NCBI GenBank assembly: GCA_035452965.1
Contig: DAOTCE010000019.1
Span: 1 to 64,000, forward strand
From: Candidatus Paceibacterota bacterium
GTDB taxonomy: Bacteria; Verrucomicrobiota; Verrucomicrobiia; Limisphaerales; UBA8199
Direction: 5' to 3'
DNA length: 64,000 bases
Numbering within the stretch: position 1 is the stretch's first letter; each line of letters opens with the position of its first letter. The notes beneath the pieces were generated by a model. That model did not search any database. It was not told the origin of the DNA and saw nothing but the letters and a program-made list of their open reading frames with translations. Made by a program: the position numbers and the translations under genes. This document shows, one piece after another, positions 36,858 through 45,029 of this stretch.

Positions 36858-37244
36858 GTGAACGCCACTGACCGCAGACACCTTGAACACGCCCAAGGCT
36901 GGTTGGGCTTGGGCAACTGGCAAGAAGCCAACGCGGAGTTGGAAGAAATTTCACCCGCCATGCGAGCACACCCCGAAACGTTGCGCGTGCGGTGTGGCGT
37001 TTACGCACTGGCCAAGAAATGGGACGGGGCTTACGAGATTGCGAGCGCACTTTGCCAGCGTCCAAAAACCAGTTGGCAGGACGCCTACAACCTTGCGCGT
37101 GCTGCCTGTCAGGTGGGACGCTTGAAAGAAGCCTACGCCAGCTTGCAACGGGCGATTGAATTGGCGGGGCGTGAGGACATCCGATTAACCGCCTTGAACG
37201 ATGCGACTTTGGAACCGCTTTGGTTGAGGATTGGAGAATCCTGA
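36858..37244 (+). CDS. TPR-repeat protein (128 aa)
   Basis: GTG 36858 starts a 128-aa protein built of TPR-like helix pairs (AQGWLGLGNWQEANAELEE, CGVYALAKKWDGAYEIASAL, NLARAACQVGRLKEAYASLQ). It lies 4 bp after the SLOG-like gene. Its 3' 157 bp (37,088-37,244) are repeated at 37,628-37,784. A protein-protein interaction role in the nuclease/SLOG cassette is plausible, but this is inference. Confidence 0.6.
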   Translation: MNATDRRHLEHAQGWLGLGNWQEANAELEEISPAMRAHPETLRVRCGVYALAKKWDGAYEIASALCQRPKTSWQDAYNLARAACQVGRLKEAYASLQRAIELAGREDIRLTALNDATLEPLWLRIGES

Positions 37245-37332
37245 AAAAGGAATTGTTTCACGTGCGGCCTTTCGGCATTTGTTTGCCCGCGCAAGCTCGA
37301 CAGACCGAGTTTATTCAGTGAGTATTCGCAGT

Positions 37333-37572
37333 ATGCAAGTAACAACCGTCACAGGCGAGACAATCCGTTTCAGCAGATGGGGAGCGCTGGCCCTGAATCA
37401 CGTCATTGAATGCGGGCATGATTGGGTTGCAAATGTTTCGGTCATAGACGGAAAAAAGCAGAAGAACAGTCGCCGCGTTCACGTGTTTGTTTCACGGAAT
37501 CCAGACGTGGCGCATTTAATGCAACTGGCGTTGCAACGGCATGACCTCAATATTCAATCAGGGAATGGGTAG
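37333..37572 (+). CDS. Small hypothetical protein between the repeated TPR segments
   Basis: A 79-aa ORF starting at ATG 37333 (MQVTTVTGETIRFSRWGALA), soluble and basic near its end (GKKQKNSRRVHVFVS). An upstream TTG start at 37,231 would overlap the TPR gene. It sits exactly between the two copies of the 157-bp repeat, so it may have been captured between them. Function unknown. Confidence 0.4.
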   Translation: MQVTTVTGETIRFSRWGALALNHVIECGHDWVANVSVIDGKKQKNSRRVHVFVSRNPDVAHLMQLALQRHDLNIQSGNG

Positions 37573-37627
37573 CGTGATGATGCGAGCGCACTTGTCGCAC
37601 GCAAGAGCCGACTTGTGAAGACCTCTG

Positions 37628-37784
37628 CAACCTTGCGCGTGCTGCCTTCCAGCTTGGACGCCTGAAAGAAGCCTACGCCAGCTTGCAACGGGCGATTGAG
37701 TTGGCGGGGCGTGAGGACATCCGATTAACCGCTCTGAACCATACGACTTTAGAACCTCTTTGGGTGCGGATTGGCGAGACGTGA
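37628..37784 (+). pseudogene. Truncated second copy of the TPR gene 3' end
   Basis: 157 bp repeat the 3' end of the TPR gene at 37,088-37,244 with scattered substitutions but the same length and frame (NLARAAFQLGRLKEAYASLQ, ending in a stop at 37,782-37,784). There is no start codon and no N-terminal half, so it is a fragment. Weaker similarity extends some 40 bp further upstream. It could be the remnant of a tandem duplication with a gene inserted in the gap. Confidence 0.75.
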
Positions 37785-37804
37785 AATCGGATGGTTGCTG
37801 GGCC

Positions 37805-38683
37805 TCAATATGTCAACAGCAACCTGTCTGAGACGTGTTCGCCCTCAAGGGTCTTCCCGTTCATTTGAAACCGTCTCAACATGGACCTGCCGCAATGCAC
37901 TGAAAGCTCACGTTCAAACAGACCCTTTGGAAGCGGCAGGGCACAGACGGTCTTCCCCGATTTCTTCGTCCCGTCAATGCTGAGGGCGACGTAAACGCCC
38001 CTCGCCTTGCATTCCGCGATTCGTTGAAGGAGGTCTTCAAGCGAGAATGATTGAGCACCATACAAGATTGATTGCGTGTGACTGTATGGCGGGTCGCAGT
38101 AAACGAGGTCGCCAGCCTTGGCCATCGTCAACGCGGTGCCGTATTCCATCCGCAGAAATCTGGTGTTGGCCACTCGTTTCCGCCAAGCGTCAACGCGCTC
38201 CGCGAACGAATGGGGCGCTATTGGCTTATGAATGCCCACGGGGGTTGAAATGTAGCCATCCTTCTGACGAAAGCGAACAACACCGCCGTAGCAGCTACGG
38301 CAGATAAACAGCAAGTCCGCTCCGTTCGGCTTGGCGTTGTATCGAGCCTTAATGCGCTCGAAAACTTTCACCTTGTCGCCAGACATCATTTCGTGCCAGC
38401 GGTCTGCATACCACTGCTTCAAAGTTTCGGGGGCATCGTGCAAGGTCTTCCAAATCTCAATCAGAGGTTGGAATGAATCAGACCCTACACCGTGAGCAGG
38501 TGCCAGTGTTCCGAGGACACCCCCACTGCCCAAAAACGGCTCGTAGTACGTGCCAAAGCGTGGCGGGAAAAACGATATAATTTCCTCAGCCATACGCTGC
38601 TTGTTGCCAATCCACTTGAGCAACTGGCCCTTCAACGGGGCTGGCTCTGTGCCGAATAGTGGCATCTGTGCTTTGTCTCGCAT
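37805..38683 (-). CDS. Dam-like (D12 class) DNA adenine methyltransferase
   Basis: This 292-aa protein is an N6-adenine DNA methyltransferase of the D12 class. KWIGNKQRMAEEIISFFP and EPFLGSGGVL (SAM binding, residues ~23-55) precede the catalytic LVYCDPPYSHT. It is divergent from the control-protein and nuclease genes, a classical type II restriction-modification layout (M opposite to C-R). The recognition sequence cannot be read from the gene; D12 enzymes often modify GATC-like sites. Confidence 0.88.
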   Translation of the reverse strand: MRDKAQMPLFGTEPAPLKGQLLKWIGNKQRMAEEIISFFPPRFGTYYEPFLGSGGVLGTLAPAHGVGSDSFQPLIEIWKTLHDAPETLKQWYADRWHEMMSGDKVKVFERIKARYNAKPNGADLLFICRSCYGGVVRFRQKDGYISTPVGIHKPIAPHSFAERVDAWRKRVANTRFLRMEYGTALTMAKAGDLVYCDPPYSHTQSILYGAQSFSLEDLLQRIAECKARGVYVALSIDGTKKSGKTVCALPLPKGLFERELSVHCGRSMLRRFQMNGKTLEGEHVSDRLLLTY

Positions 38684-38750
38684 CTTTTACCTGGGCCGAC
38701 GGTATCCGAAAATGGGATAGTTGTCAAAGGTTCATATCGTCACCGCGTTT

Positions 38751-39005
38751 ATGCAGAAGTCAATCTATAGTCGTGAGCAAAAGTGCTTACAGGGTTTGCT
38801 GCGAACGCTGCGCGTTGACGCTGGCCTGACACAAACGGCGATGGCAGCACGGCTCAAGCTCCCTCAATCATTTGTCAGCAAGTACGAGTCTGGCGAACGG
38901 ATGCTAGATTTTGTGGAAATTCGCAACGTGTGCAAACACCTTGGAATTTCGCTCGCTGAGTTCGCAAAGCGGTTTGAAAGGGAGTTGAACAATGAAGCCC
39001 GATAA
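38751..39005 (+). CDS. XRE-type restriction-modification control protein
   Basis: An 84-aa HTH protein of the XRE family (LLRTLRVDAGLTQTAMAARL with KLPQSFVSKYESGERML as the recognition helix). ATG 38751 is chosen; this gives the 80-100 aa length of R-M C proteins. Its 3' end overlaps the nuclease start (38,992) by 14 bp, typical for C-R coupling. It would delay nuclease expression on entry into a new host. A possible C-box is in 38,684-38,750. Confidence 0.75.
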   Translation: MQKSIYSREQKCLQGLLRTLRVDAGLTQTAMAARLKLPQSFVSKYESGERMLDFVEIRNVCKHLGISLAEFAKRFERELNNEAR

Positions 39006-39870
39006 CAGGTTTCTTGCTCAACCGAAACAATTTTGGGCGTGTGTCAGGTCAATTAGTCAATTGGTCGGATACACCGTAAGGGGGGAGGGCACAATTAAAG
39101 TGCCGTCAGTTGCCGAAATTCGTCAAGCATTCAGACAGCTAACGCTAGACGTTGACAAGATTGCTGACGCAACTGGCCACCCTACAGAGCTTGCAGAGAT
39201 TCTGCGCCTCTATTTCCAACATCGTGCTACGGTTCTATATGACTCGGTACGGCCAAATCTGATGGACCTGGCGAGGGCACGTCAAACATTTCAACGGATA
39301 CACGATGCCCGTTTGCACAATTGCCCTATGCCCATGAACAAGCAAAAGGGCGAAAAGAGGGCTGTTGCCTTCCTGACGGCAATAACCAACATGCTGATTG
39401 AGGAAAACTTAGGAGGGCTTCCCTGTTGCCATGACCCAAGAGTTTTGACAACCGTTACCAAGGATGGACTTCCATTGCGGACACTATCCCGCAGAGTTGA
39501 CGGCGCATTTCCTGACACAATTAACCCGATAGCTATTTGGGAAATCAAAGAATACTACTACACAACTACCTTTGGCAGTCGGGTTGCGGACGGCGTTTAT
39601 GAAACCCTAGTTGACGGGATGGAGCTTGAAGAACTGCATACCACAGAAAAGGTTAAGGTTAGACACTACCTAATGCTAGACGATTACAATACATGGTGGA
39701 ACGATGGCAGGTCTTATCTTTGTCGAATAATAGACCTGCTACACATGGGCTACCTTGACGAAGTATTGTTTGGGCAGGAAATCGTTCAGGAATTGCCACG
39801 CATCGTGCGAGAGTGGGTGCAAGTTTATCGAGAGCAGCAACTCGTATTGCAACAAGCTGGAAGGGCATAA
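38992..39870 (+). CDS. Putative type II restriction endonuclease (PD-(D/E)XK)
   Basis: A 292-aa protein that I do not recognise by family. It contains a plausible PD-(D/E)XK core: D in LSRRVDGAFPDTINPIAIW and E-x-K in the next WEIKEYYYTT, followed by a conserved Tyr-rich stretch. It overlaps the control gene by 14 bp and faces a Dam-like methylase, so the three genes are best read as a complete type II R-M system. Confidence in the nuclease role comes mostly from that context. Confidence 0.65.
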   Translation: MKPDNRFLAQPKQFWACVRSISQLVGYTVRGEGTIKVPSVAEIRQAFRQLTLDVDKIADATGHPTELAEILRLYFQHRATVLYDSVRPNLMDLARARQTFQRIHDARLHNCPMPMNKQKGEKRAVAFLTAITNMLIEENLGGLPCCHDPRVLTTVTKDGLPLRTLSRRVDGAFPDTINPIAIWEIKEYYYTTTFGSRVADGVYETLVDGMELEELHTTEKVKVRHYLMLDDYNTWWNDGRSYLCRIIDLLHMGYLDEVLFGQEIVQELPRIVREWVQVYREQQLVLQQAGRA

Positions 39871-39891
39871 TCATTGGCACACTCTGCTTTA

Positions 39892-40251
39892 ATGAATGAA
39901 CTTTCTAAAATCGCGTTAATGCGCGAACATATACCACTGCCGACGCCAAGGGGCACGGAGCTAGTTCATCATGTCCTAGGCGAGTACAGGCACATGGCAA
40001 GCACCATTGGGCCAAACAAGTCCGTTAATCTAGTATGCTGTGTCGGGGGGCGTGAATTTGACGTTTACAGCATTGGCAAGTATGGAGACATTCTATCTGT
40101 AGTAGGCAAGACTGCGGATGGGACAGAGTTTAGGACCTACGCGCCTATTGAGCTTGTTAGCTTTACCATCATCTTAAGCAAGAAGGTTAAGGCAGGAGCG
40201 CCACGCGAAATCGGCTTCTCTGCCGAAATGAAACGGCAACGGGCAAAGTAG
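39892..40251 (+). CDS. Hypothetical protein after the restriction system
   Basis: A 119-aa protein starting at ATG 39892 (MNELSKIALMREHIPLPTPR); a TTG start at 39,874 is an alternative. Beta-rich centre (VNLVCCVGGREFDVYSIGKYG), no signal peptide or metal motif. It follows the nuclease by 21 bp and may be part of the R-M operon. Function unknown. Confidence 0.5.
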   Translation: MNELSKIALMREHIPLPTPRGTELVHHVLGEYRHMASTIGPNKSVNLVCCVGGREFDVYSIGKYGDILSVVGKTADGTEFRTYAPIELVSFTIILSKKVKAGAPREIGFSAEMKRQRAK

Positions 40252-40257
40252 CTAATA

Positions 40258-40968
40258 CTACTTGGTTGCTGGCGGTTGTAATGCGGTGGAGGCAGTGGTG
40301 CCCATGCCAGTTTTCTGTGCCTGCTTCAAGCGGTCTAAAGCCTTCTTAGCTTCTTGAACCATGAATGGCGCACTGTAGAGATACTCTAAAATAGCACAGG
40401 TCATGTTCTCTAAGATTGGAACTTCCCTTACGGTCAGTGTGCCCAAGCCTGCGTGTGCGCCGACATTGCGAAAAATCCGCAGTTTATCCGCAACTGGCAT
40501 CAGGTTGTCGGGAATTGCGCCGTGTTTTGAGAGGTATGCCAGTTTGTTATAGAGGTCTTTTCCTTTTGCGTTCCTATCTGCGCAAACTAAGTCAATCACA
40601 CGCCCAATTATTCCACCGTAGGCATTAGCAGAAACGTTTCTAACCTTGAGTGCTTCGTTGTAAGCCTTAGCAATTGCTGGCGGTAGTCCGCGAGGAACTT
40701 TCGGGCCAATAGGGTAAAGAGTGTCATAGACAACATCCCTTCCGTCCATCCATTCGGCCCATCCGTAGCTGCGAAGCTCCATTTTTTGGCAGGCGGGGCA
40801 TTTCAACAATTCGTAACCTGTCCCTTGCTCGAATGCTTCTCCCGTCCCTTCATCAACATAGTTCGCATTATCAAAGTAGTGAACAACACGCTCCATTGGT
40901 GCTGTGTTGCCACAATGCCTACACCGCTTAACCTCACTAAATTCAGGTTGTTTAGGTTTCTTTACCAT
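40258..40968 (-). CDS. DUF4145-domain protein with zinc ribbon
   Basis: The 236-aa protein has a CRHCG...CPAC zinc ribbon in the N-terminal third and a C-terminal DUF4145-like helical region (GRVIDLVCADR, LRIFRNVGAHAG). DUF4145 proteins are frequent in R-M and defence loci. The start MVKKPKQPEFSEVKRCRH at 40,968 is preferred over 41,031. It is convergent with the R-M operon. Confidence 0.65.
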   Translation of the reverse strand: MVKKPKQPEFSEVKRCRHCGNTAPMERVVHYFDNANYVDEGTGEAFEQGTGYELLKCPACQKMELRSYGWAEWMDGRDVVYDTLYPIGPKVPRGLPPAIAKAYNEALKVRNVSANAYGGIIGRVIDLVCADRNAKGKDLYNKLAYLSKHGAIPDNLMPVADKLRIFRNVGAHAGLGTLTVREVPILENMTCAILEYLYSAPFMVQEAKKALDRLKQAQKTGMGTTASTALQPPATK

Positions 40969-41009
40969 GACCTCACTGTTTTTGAAGCGGGCTTTGCTTG
41001 CAAGAATAA

Positions 41010-41267
41010 TCAGCGTTGCTGTGGTGCCCACGCTTGCGCCGTCAATCCCGTCAACTCGTGGGCAGCGTTGCTAACGGTCTGGTGCGAGCCGTTTAGCCTG
41101 TCGGCAATTCCCCGTATGTGGAAGCCATTAGCCAGGTTCTCGCACAACCCGCTTTCGTGCTGCCCGTTCACCAGCCCCACAAGGTAGTAGGTGCTTTCAG
41201 GCTCAGGTGTGGTCAGGTTCGGGCTGCTGGCGGGCACACAAAAAGGAAAGGGCGAGCCGCACGCCAA
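41010..41267 (-). CDS. Doubtful HTH-containing ORF
   Basis: An 85-aa ORF with a possible helix-turn-helix (IRGIADRLNGSHQTVSNAAHEL). The N-terminal part is proline/serine-rich and unconvincing, and there is no clear RBS. It may be a gene remnant. Kept at low confidence. Confidence 0.22.
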   Translation of the reverse strand: MACGSPFPFCVPASSPNLTTPEPESTYYLVGLVNGQHESGLCENLANGFHIRGIADRLNGSHQTVSNAAHELTGLTAQAWAPQQR

Positions 41268-41414
41268 GGCGGAAAATCACAAATCGCCTTAACACGCGAC
41301 CCGCCCCAAGGCTGGACTTGCGCCAGCCTCGCTTAGGGGTAGTAAACGCACCAAACGTCATTTGGCGGGAGCTTGGCGACAATCACACAACCAAGCCAAC
41401 TGCCCCTGTAGAAT

Positions 41415-41912
41415 CTAATAGCGGACGGTTAACTCCAACTTCACTGGCTTGCCCCCATTGTCGGCCAGGGCAACAAACTTTTCCTCTCGGGTGAGCACTT
41501 TGGGCAACTTAAGAGCGATATTCTTCCTGTCTCTACGCGCAATCGCTAGTTGCGCCCGCTGGTGGTCTGTCAGCTTTGATTCGTCAATCCCCGACACTTC
41601 AATGTCTAGCTTGCCAACCCTATCGTTGAATTGACGAACGTAGCGCCTTAATCTCGTTAGGGGATTTGCGTCAATACCCGCGTGCTCGCGATTCAACCGC
41701 TCTAGCTCGCTCTGGATTGATGTTACAGCCGCCTCTGCCGATTCATTGCCGTAGTCCTCAATCATGTTCCGAAACACAAGCTCAGGGCTTCTCTGCGCGG
41801 CAATGGCTTCGTAGAACCTGCCAACCAACGTTTGCACTTGGTCAGTGTTCATTCCCGCGTTTACAGCAAGGCAGTACTTGAGGCGGTTGGCATAAACGTC
41901 ATTCGTGTTCAT
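41415..41912 (-). CDS. Module gene D: coiled-coil protein shared with element 2
   Basis: A 165-aa, mostly helical protein beginning MNTNDVYANRLKYCLAV. Its centre (IDANPLTRLRRYVRQFN, then KLDIEVSGIDESKL) aligns with IETNSLLRLRSVIERLRQN and KCSVEVNGKALSQ of the element 2 gene at 59,456-59,920, and both end with an LPKV...(K)V-x-L motif. It is the last gene of the four-gene operon A-B-C-D, with a 5-bp gap after gene C. Function unknown; a structural, partition or regulatory role is possible. Confidence 0.65.
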   Translation of the reverse strand: MNTNDVYANRLKYCLAVNAGMNTDQVQTLVGRFYEAIAAQRSPELVFRNMIEDYGNESAEAAVTSIQSELERLNREHAGIDANPLTRLRRYVRQFNDRVGKLDIEVSGIDESKLTDHQRAQLAIARRDRKNIALKLPKVLTREEKFVALADNGGKPVKLELTVRY

Positions 41913-41917
41913 GGGGT

Positions 41918-42088
41918 CTAGTCCTCGCCTTTCAAACCCAAATCTTCGTGCGTCTGGTCAATAAGGTCTTGCAGCCTGTCCTCTGCCTCCTGCCTGTCTT
42001 GTTCAGTGATGCTCTCAAATTCGGCAGGAGCGTCTATGCCTTCGTTGAACGCCTTGCCTTTCCTAAGTGGATTGTATTTTGTTTCCAT
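41918..42088 (-). CDS. Module gene C: 56-aa acidic protein shared with element 2
   Basis: A 56-aa ORF (ATG 42,088-42,086; stop 41,920-41,918). It has the segment SITEQDRQEAEDRLQDLIDQ, matching ITDDDRQRAQDNLQALMDHT of the element 2 gene at 59,922-60,104. Highly charged helix, likely a dimeric coiled coil. It is only 8 bp from gene B and 5 bp from gene D, so this short protein is probably real. Confidence 0.65.
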   Translation of the reverse strand: METKYNPLRKGKAFNEGIDAPAEFESITEQDRQEAEDRLQDLIDQTHEDLGLKGED

Positions 42089-42096
42089 ACTGTTAA

Positions 42097-42441
42097 TTAC
42101 ACGATTTCAAAGATTGTGGCCCCGTCGTAACAACTAGGGACTTCGCTAACCCTGCCATTCTTGACGGCGACCTTAATCCAGCGCGAAAAGAGGCTTTCCA
42201 CTTCGTCTAGTGGCAAATCATACCTGCGCGTTAACTGGATAACGTCATTTATGCGAAACGTCCTGTAGCTGCCAGATGCCAAGAGGAAGGAGACTACGGA
42301 AAGGAACTCGGCAACATGACTGTTAGAACCCTCACGGGCCGCTGGCAGTGAGGCGATGAACGCCTTGCTAAGCTCCGCGTCAGAGACGCGCAAGACGCCA
42401 GGTGTGGGCTTTGGGGCAGTGTGTAGTGTGGTCCTTTTCAT
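42097..42441 (-). CDS. Module gene B: winged-helix-like protein shared with element 2
   Basis: A 114-aa protein whose C-terminal 65 residues (FLSVVSFLLASGSYRTFRI, YDLPLDEVESLFSRWIKVAV) match the element 2 protein (WKMVLANYRTFTAQDFYSL, LDPQEVKKLTQKYIKKALKS), ending in the same IFEIV / VFQVV tail. The pattern suggests a winged helix that reads DNA. Gene A stops 2 bp upstream and gene C begins 8 bp downstream. Confidence 0.65.
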   Translation of the reverse strand: MKRTTLHTAPKPTPGVLRVSDAELSKAFIASLPAAREGSNSHVAEFLSVVSFLLASGSYRTFRINDVIQLTRRYDLPLDEVESLFSRWIKVAVKNGRVSEVPSCYDGATIFEIV

Positions 42442-42443
42442 GG

Positions 42444-42644
42444 TTACTTCCTCGCAGTCTTAGGCACGTTAGCCTTTGCCTGTTCGACAATCCCTAATAC
42501 CTGCTCGCGGGGCACAAGCCTGTTGCGCCTAGTAATGGGACTAACCGTAAGCACGCCTCGCGCAATAAGGCGATACAGCGTTGACTTCGACAGGCTGAGG
42601 GCGTGGCCTACCTCTGGTAACGTCATCAATAGCGGTTCATTCAT
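42444..42644 (-). CDS. Module gene A: small HTH protein (excisionase-like) shared with element 2
   Basis: A 66-aa helix-turn-helix protein (MTLPEVGHALSLSKSTLYRLI, then RRNRLVPREQVLGIVEQAK) similar in shape to AlpA/excisionase HTH_17 proteins. The start at 42,644 aligns with the 65-aa homologue at 60,417-60,614. As first gene of the module it may regulate the operon or act as a recombination directionality factor for the serine recombinase, which is inference. Confidence 0.65.
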   Translation of the reverse strand: MNEPLLMTLPEVGHALSLSKSTLYRLIARGVLTVSPITRRNRLVPREQVLGIVEQAKANVPKTARK

Positions 42645-43306
42645 CATTGTTTTATGTTCGGGTCTATTGCCCATTGCCGCGCAATAGCACCGTTCCATTT
42701 CTTATTACACACAAATATGCCTATTGTCCCTGTTAGCTGCCGAAAAGTTAATTAAGCAGGGGGTAGCGCCATTGGTGTGCTAACATATTAAATAGAAGTC
42801 AGAGAGGCTCCTTCGTCCATGAAATAGGCTGGTTTAAGGCTACGTAGGGGCGGCGGATTTCTCTTTTTCCAAATAGCAAATAGAGGCGCACTAGACGGGT
42901 GCGTTTGTAGGTAGGTAGGTGCGACACAACCCTAGCGGGGACTTTAGCTGCCAGGTAGAGTGACTTGGGCCTAGTGTACTATTGTTGGGTGCTCTAGCTT
43001 GGGTGGGGATAGTGGATTGTAGCAGTTTAGAGTAGAGTCTAGGTGTGTCGGTATAGTGCCTAGCAGGTGGCGGGCTTTATGCTCTAGTAGAGTGACACAA
43101 ATGTGATAGAAAAGAGCCTAGACGCATTGACACGTGAACTAGTAATTGGGTATTCTATGCACATGAAATTGAACGTTGCTAGAGTAAGGAACCTAGCACT
43201 GCCAATTCTATTGTGGCTGACATGGAGTGCCGCCCAAGCCCTCGGCCAGAGTTACCAAAACCAAGGGCAACGTGCTTGCAACACGGGGCGGCAGAACAGA
43301 GTTACA
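42645..43306. other. Gene-free, CTAG/TAG-rich intergenic region
   Basis: The ~660 bp between the A-B-C-D module and the ArdC gene hold no convincing gene. From about 42,780 to 43,145 there is unusual density of TAG and CTAG words (for example CCTAGC, GCCTAG, TCTAGC, TCTAGG, CCTAGC, TCTAGT) and short TAGGTAGGTAGG repeats. This may be an origin, oriT or regulatory region, but no exact repeat structure was recognised. Confidence 0.4.
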
Positions 43307-44194
43307 ATGAACGAAGCAGTATATCAAGTAGTAACAGACCGCATTATTGCCCTTTTGGAAAAGGGCGTTATCCCGTGGCATCAGCCTTGGAACTGCGGAG
43401 AACAAGCCCCACAGAACCTTTTGAGTCGCAAAGCTTACAGGGGCGTGAATGTGTTCCTGTTGCAATCCATGCACTACGCCAGCCCGTTTTGGCTCAGCTA
43501 TAAGCAGGCGCAAGACTTGGGCGGGCACGTCAAACGGGGCGAGAAGGGGTGCCCCGTGATTTTTTGGCGCTGGCTGGACACGAAAGACAAGGCGACAGGG
43601 GAAACGCAAAGGGTGCCCCTCTTGCGCTATTACACCGTCTTTCACGTCAGCCAGTGTGAGGGCATACCCGCAGACAAAATCCCCGCTCTGAAGGGCAGCG
43701 AACGCCAGCACAGCCCACTAGAGCAGGCAGAGAAAATCGTTGCCGCGATGCCAAAGCGGCCAGAAATCAAACAGGGGCTTGACCGTGCTTTCTATTCCCC
43801 TGCGGGTGACTTTGTGGGCATCCCTTCTGCCAATCAGTTCAAGACGGGTGAAGATTACTATTCCGTTCTTTTCCATGAACTGACGCACAGCACAGGGCAC
43901 CAGAGCCGATTAAATCGCAAGGGTTTTGCGGGCACGGATGGCGACTGGTCGGCCTTTGGCTCTACGCCCTACGCCCGCGAGGAATTAGTTGCGGAAATGG
44001 GGGCGGCTTTCCTCTGCGGGCAGGTTGGCATTGTCGAGCGCACGATTGAAAACTCTGCGGCCTATGTTGGTTCATGGCTTAAGCGGTTGAAGGACGATGC
44101 CAAGTTAGTTGTGCAAGCTGCCGCTCAGGCTCAAAAGGCGGCAGACTGGATACTTGCCAAGCAATGGCAGGATGAACCGTCAGCCGAGAGCTAA
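43307..44194 (+). CDS. ArdC-like antirestriction protein
   Basis: A 295-aa ArdC-type protein. The N-terminal ssDNA-binding domain (VTDRIIALLEKGVIPWHQPW, NVFLLQSMHYASPFWLSYKQA) is followed by a zincin-like metallopeptidase domain with HELTHSTGH (residues 190-198) and a downstream Glu in REELVAEMGAAFLC. ArdC proteins protect incoming single-stranded DNA from restriction during transfer of mobile elements. ATG 43307 is chosen because the upstream in-frame 68 residues are unlike the family. Confidence 0.82.
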   Translation: MNEAVYQVVTDRIIALLEKGVIPWHQPWNCGEQAPQNLLSRKAYRGVNVFLLQSMHYASPFWLSYKQAQDLGGHVKRGEKGCPVIFWRWLDTKDKATGETQRVPLLRYYTVFHVSQCEGIPADKIPALKGSERQHSPLEQAEKIVAAMPKRPEIKQGLDRAFYSPAGDFVGIPSANQFKTGEDYYSVLFHELTHSTGHQSRLNRKGFAGTDGDWSAFGSTPYAREELVAEMGAAFLCGQVGIVERTIENSAAYVGSWLKRLKDDAKLVVQAAAQAQKAADWILAKQWQDEPSAES

Positions 44195-44254
44195 CCAACC
44201 AGAAGCGGAAGCCTGTCGCTATACGGTGGCAGGCTTCCATTACCTTATACCTAT

Positions 44255-44980
44255 ATGCAAGCCGCTACGGCACCGCGCAAAAACGAGCTAACCAACCCGC
44301 TCGAAAATGTCCGAAGTCGGGAGAGTCTTATTTCAGCCGAGCAGGAAAATGGCACGGTTGTCGAAGTCACCTTTCCCCATGCCAATACTCGTTTTCGGCC
44401 CACTAGCCCAAAACCCCCGAGAAAACCCCGCAATGCAGACAGACGCAGCAGGGAGTACTTAACCCCTGCTGAGGTTGAAAGCCTTATCAAGGCTGCTGAC
44501 GGAATCGGCAGGTATGGGCATAGGGATTCGACTCTAATCCTCCTAGCGTATCGCCATGCGCTCAGGGTGTCTGAGCTTGTCTCGTTGCGATGGGACCAGA
44601 TTAACCTCGGTCAGGGTTTGATTCACATTAACAGGTTAAAAAACGGCAATCCAAGCACGCACCCATTACGCGGCCCTGAACTACGGGCACTGCGCCGACT
44701 GCAACGCGATTATCCTAGCGCCTCCTACCTGTTCATTGGCGAGCGCGGCCCGCTGACAGACTCCGCAGTAAGGAAAATTGTGGCGAGGGCTGGCAGGAAA
44801 GCGGGGTTGCCGTTCCCTGTTCACCCTCACATGCTGAGACATGCGGCGGGCTACAAGCTCGCGAACGATGGTCAGGACACCAGAGCAATTCAGCACTACT
44901 TGGGCCACAGGAACATAACGCACACCGTCAGATACACCGAGTTGAGTCCCGAGCGTTTCAAAGACTTCTGGCAAGACTAG
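44255..44980 (+). CDS. Tyrosine recombinase
   Basis: The 241-aa protein has the tyrosine recombinase catalytic set: R104 (HALRVSEL), K129 (RLKNG), H192-x-x-R195 (HMLRH), H218 (LGHRN) and Y227 (VRYTEL). The N-terminal core-binding domain is short, as in plasmid and cassette-type XerD-like recombinases. It is followed by a strong terminator. A second recombinase type in a serine-recombinase element could serve resolution of dimers or a circular form. Confidence 0.85.
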   Translation: MQAATAPRKNELTNPLENVRSRESLISAEQENGTVVEVTFPHANTRFRPTSPKPPRKPRNADRRSREYLTPAEVESLIKAADGIGRYGHRDSTLILLAYRHALRVSELVSLRWDQINLGQGLIHINRLKNGNPSTHPLRGPELRALRRLQRDYPSASYLFIGERGPLTDSAVRKIVARAGRKAGLPFPVHPHMLRHAAGYKLANDGQDTRAIQHYLGHRNITHTVRYTELSPERFKDFWQD

Positions 44981-45002
44981 CCAGTTCATAAGCATCGCAA
45001 CG

Positions 45003-45029
45003 CGCCCGCTCGACTGAGCGGGCGTTTTT
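45003..45029 (+). terminator. Rho-independent terminator after the tyrosine recombinase
   Basis: Perfect 9-bp stem CGCCCGCTC / GAGCGGGCG (45,003-45,011 and 45,016-45,024) with loop GACT, followed by five T residues. Confidence 0.85.
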
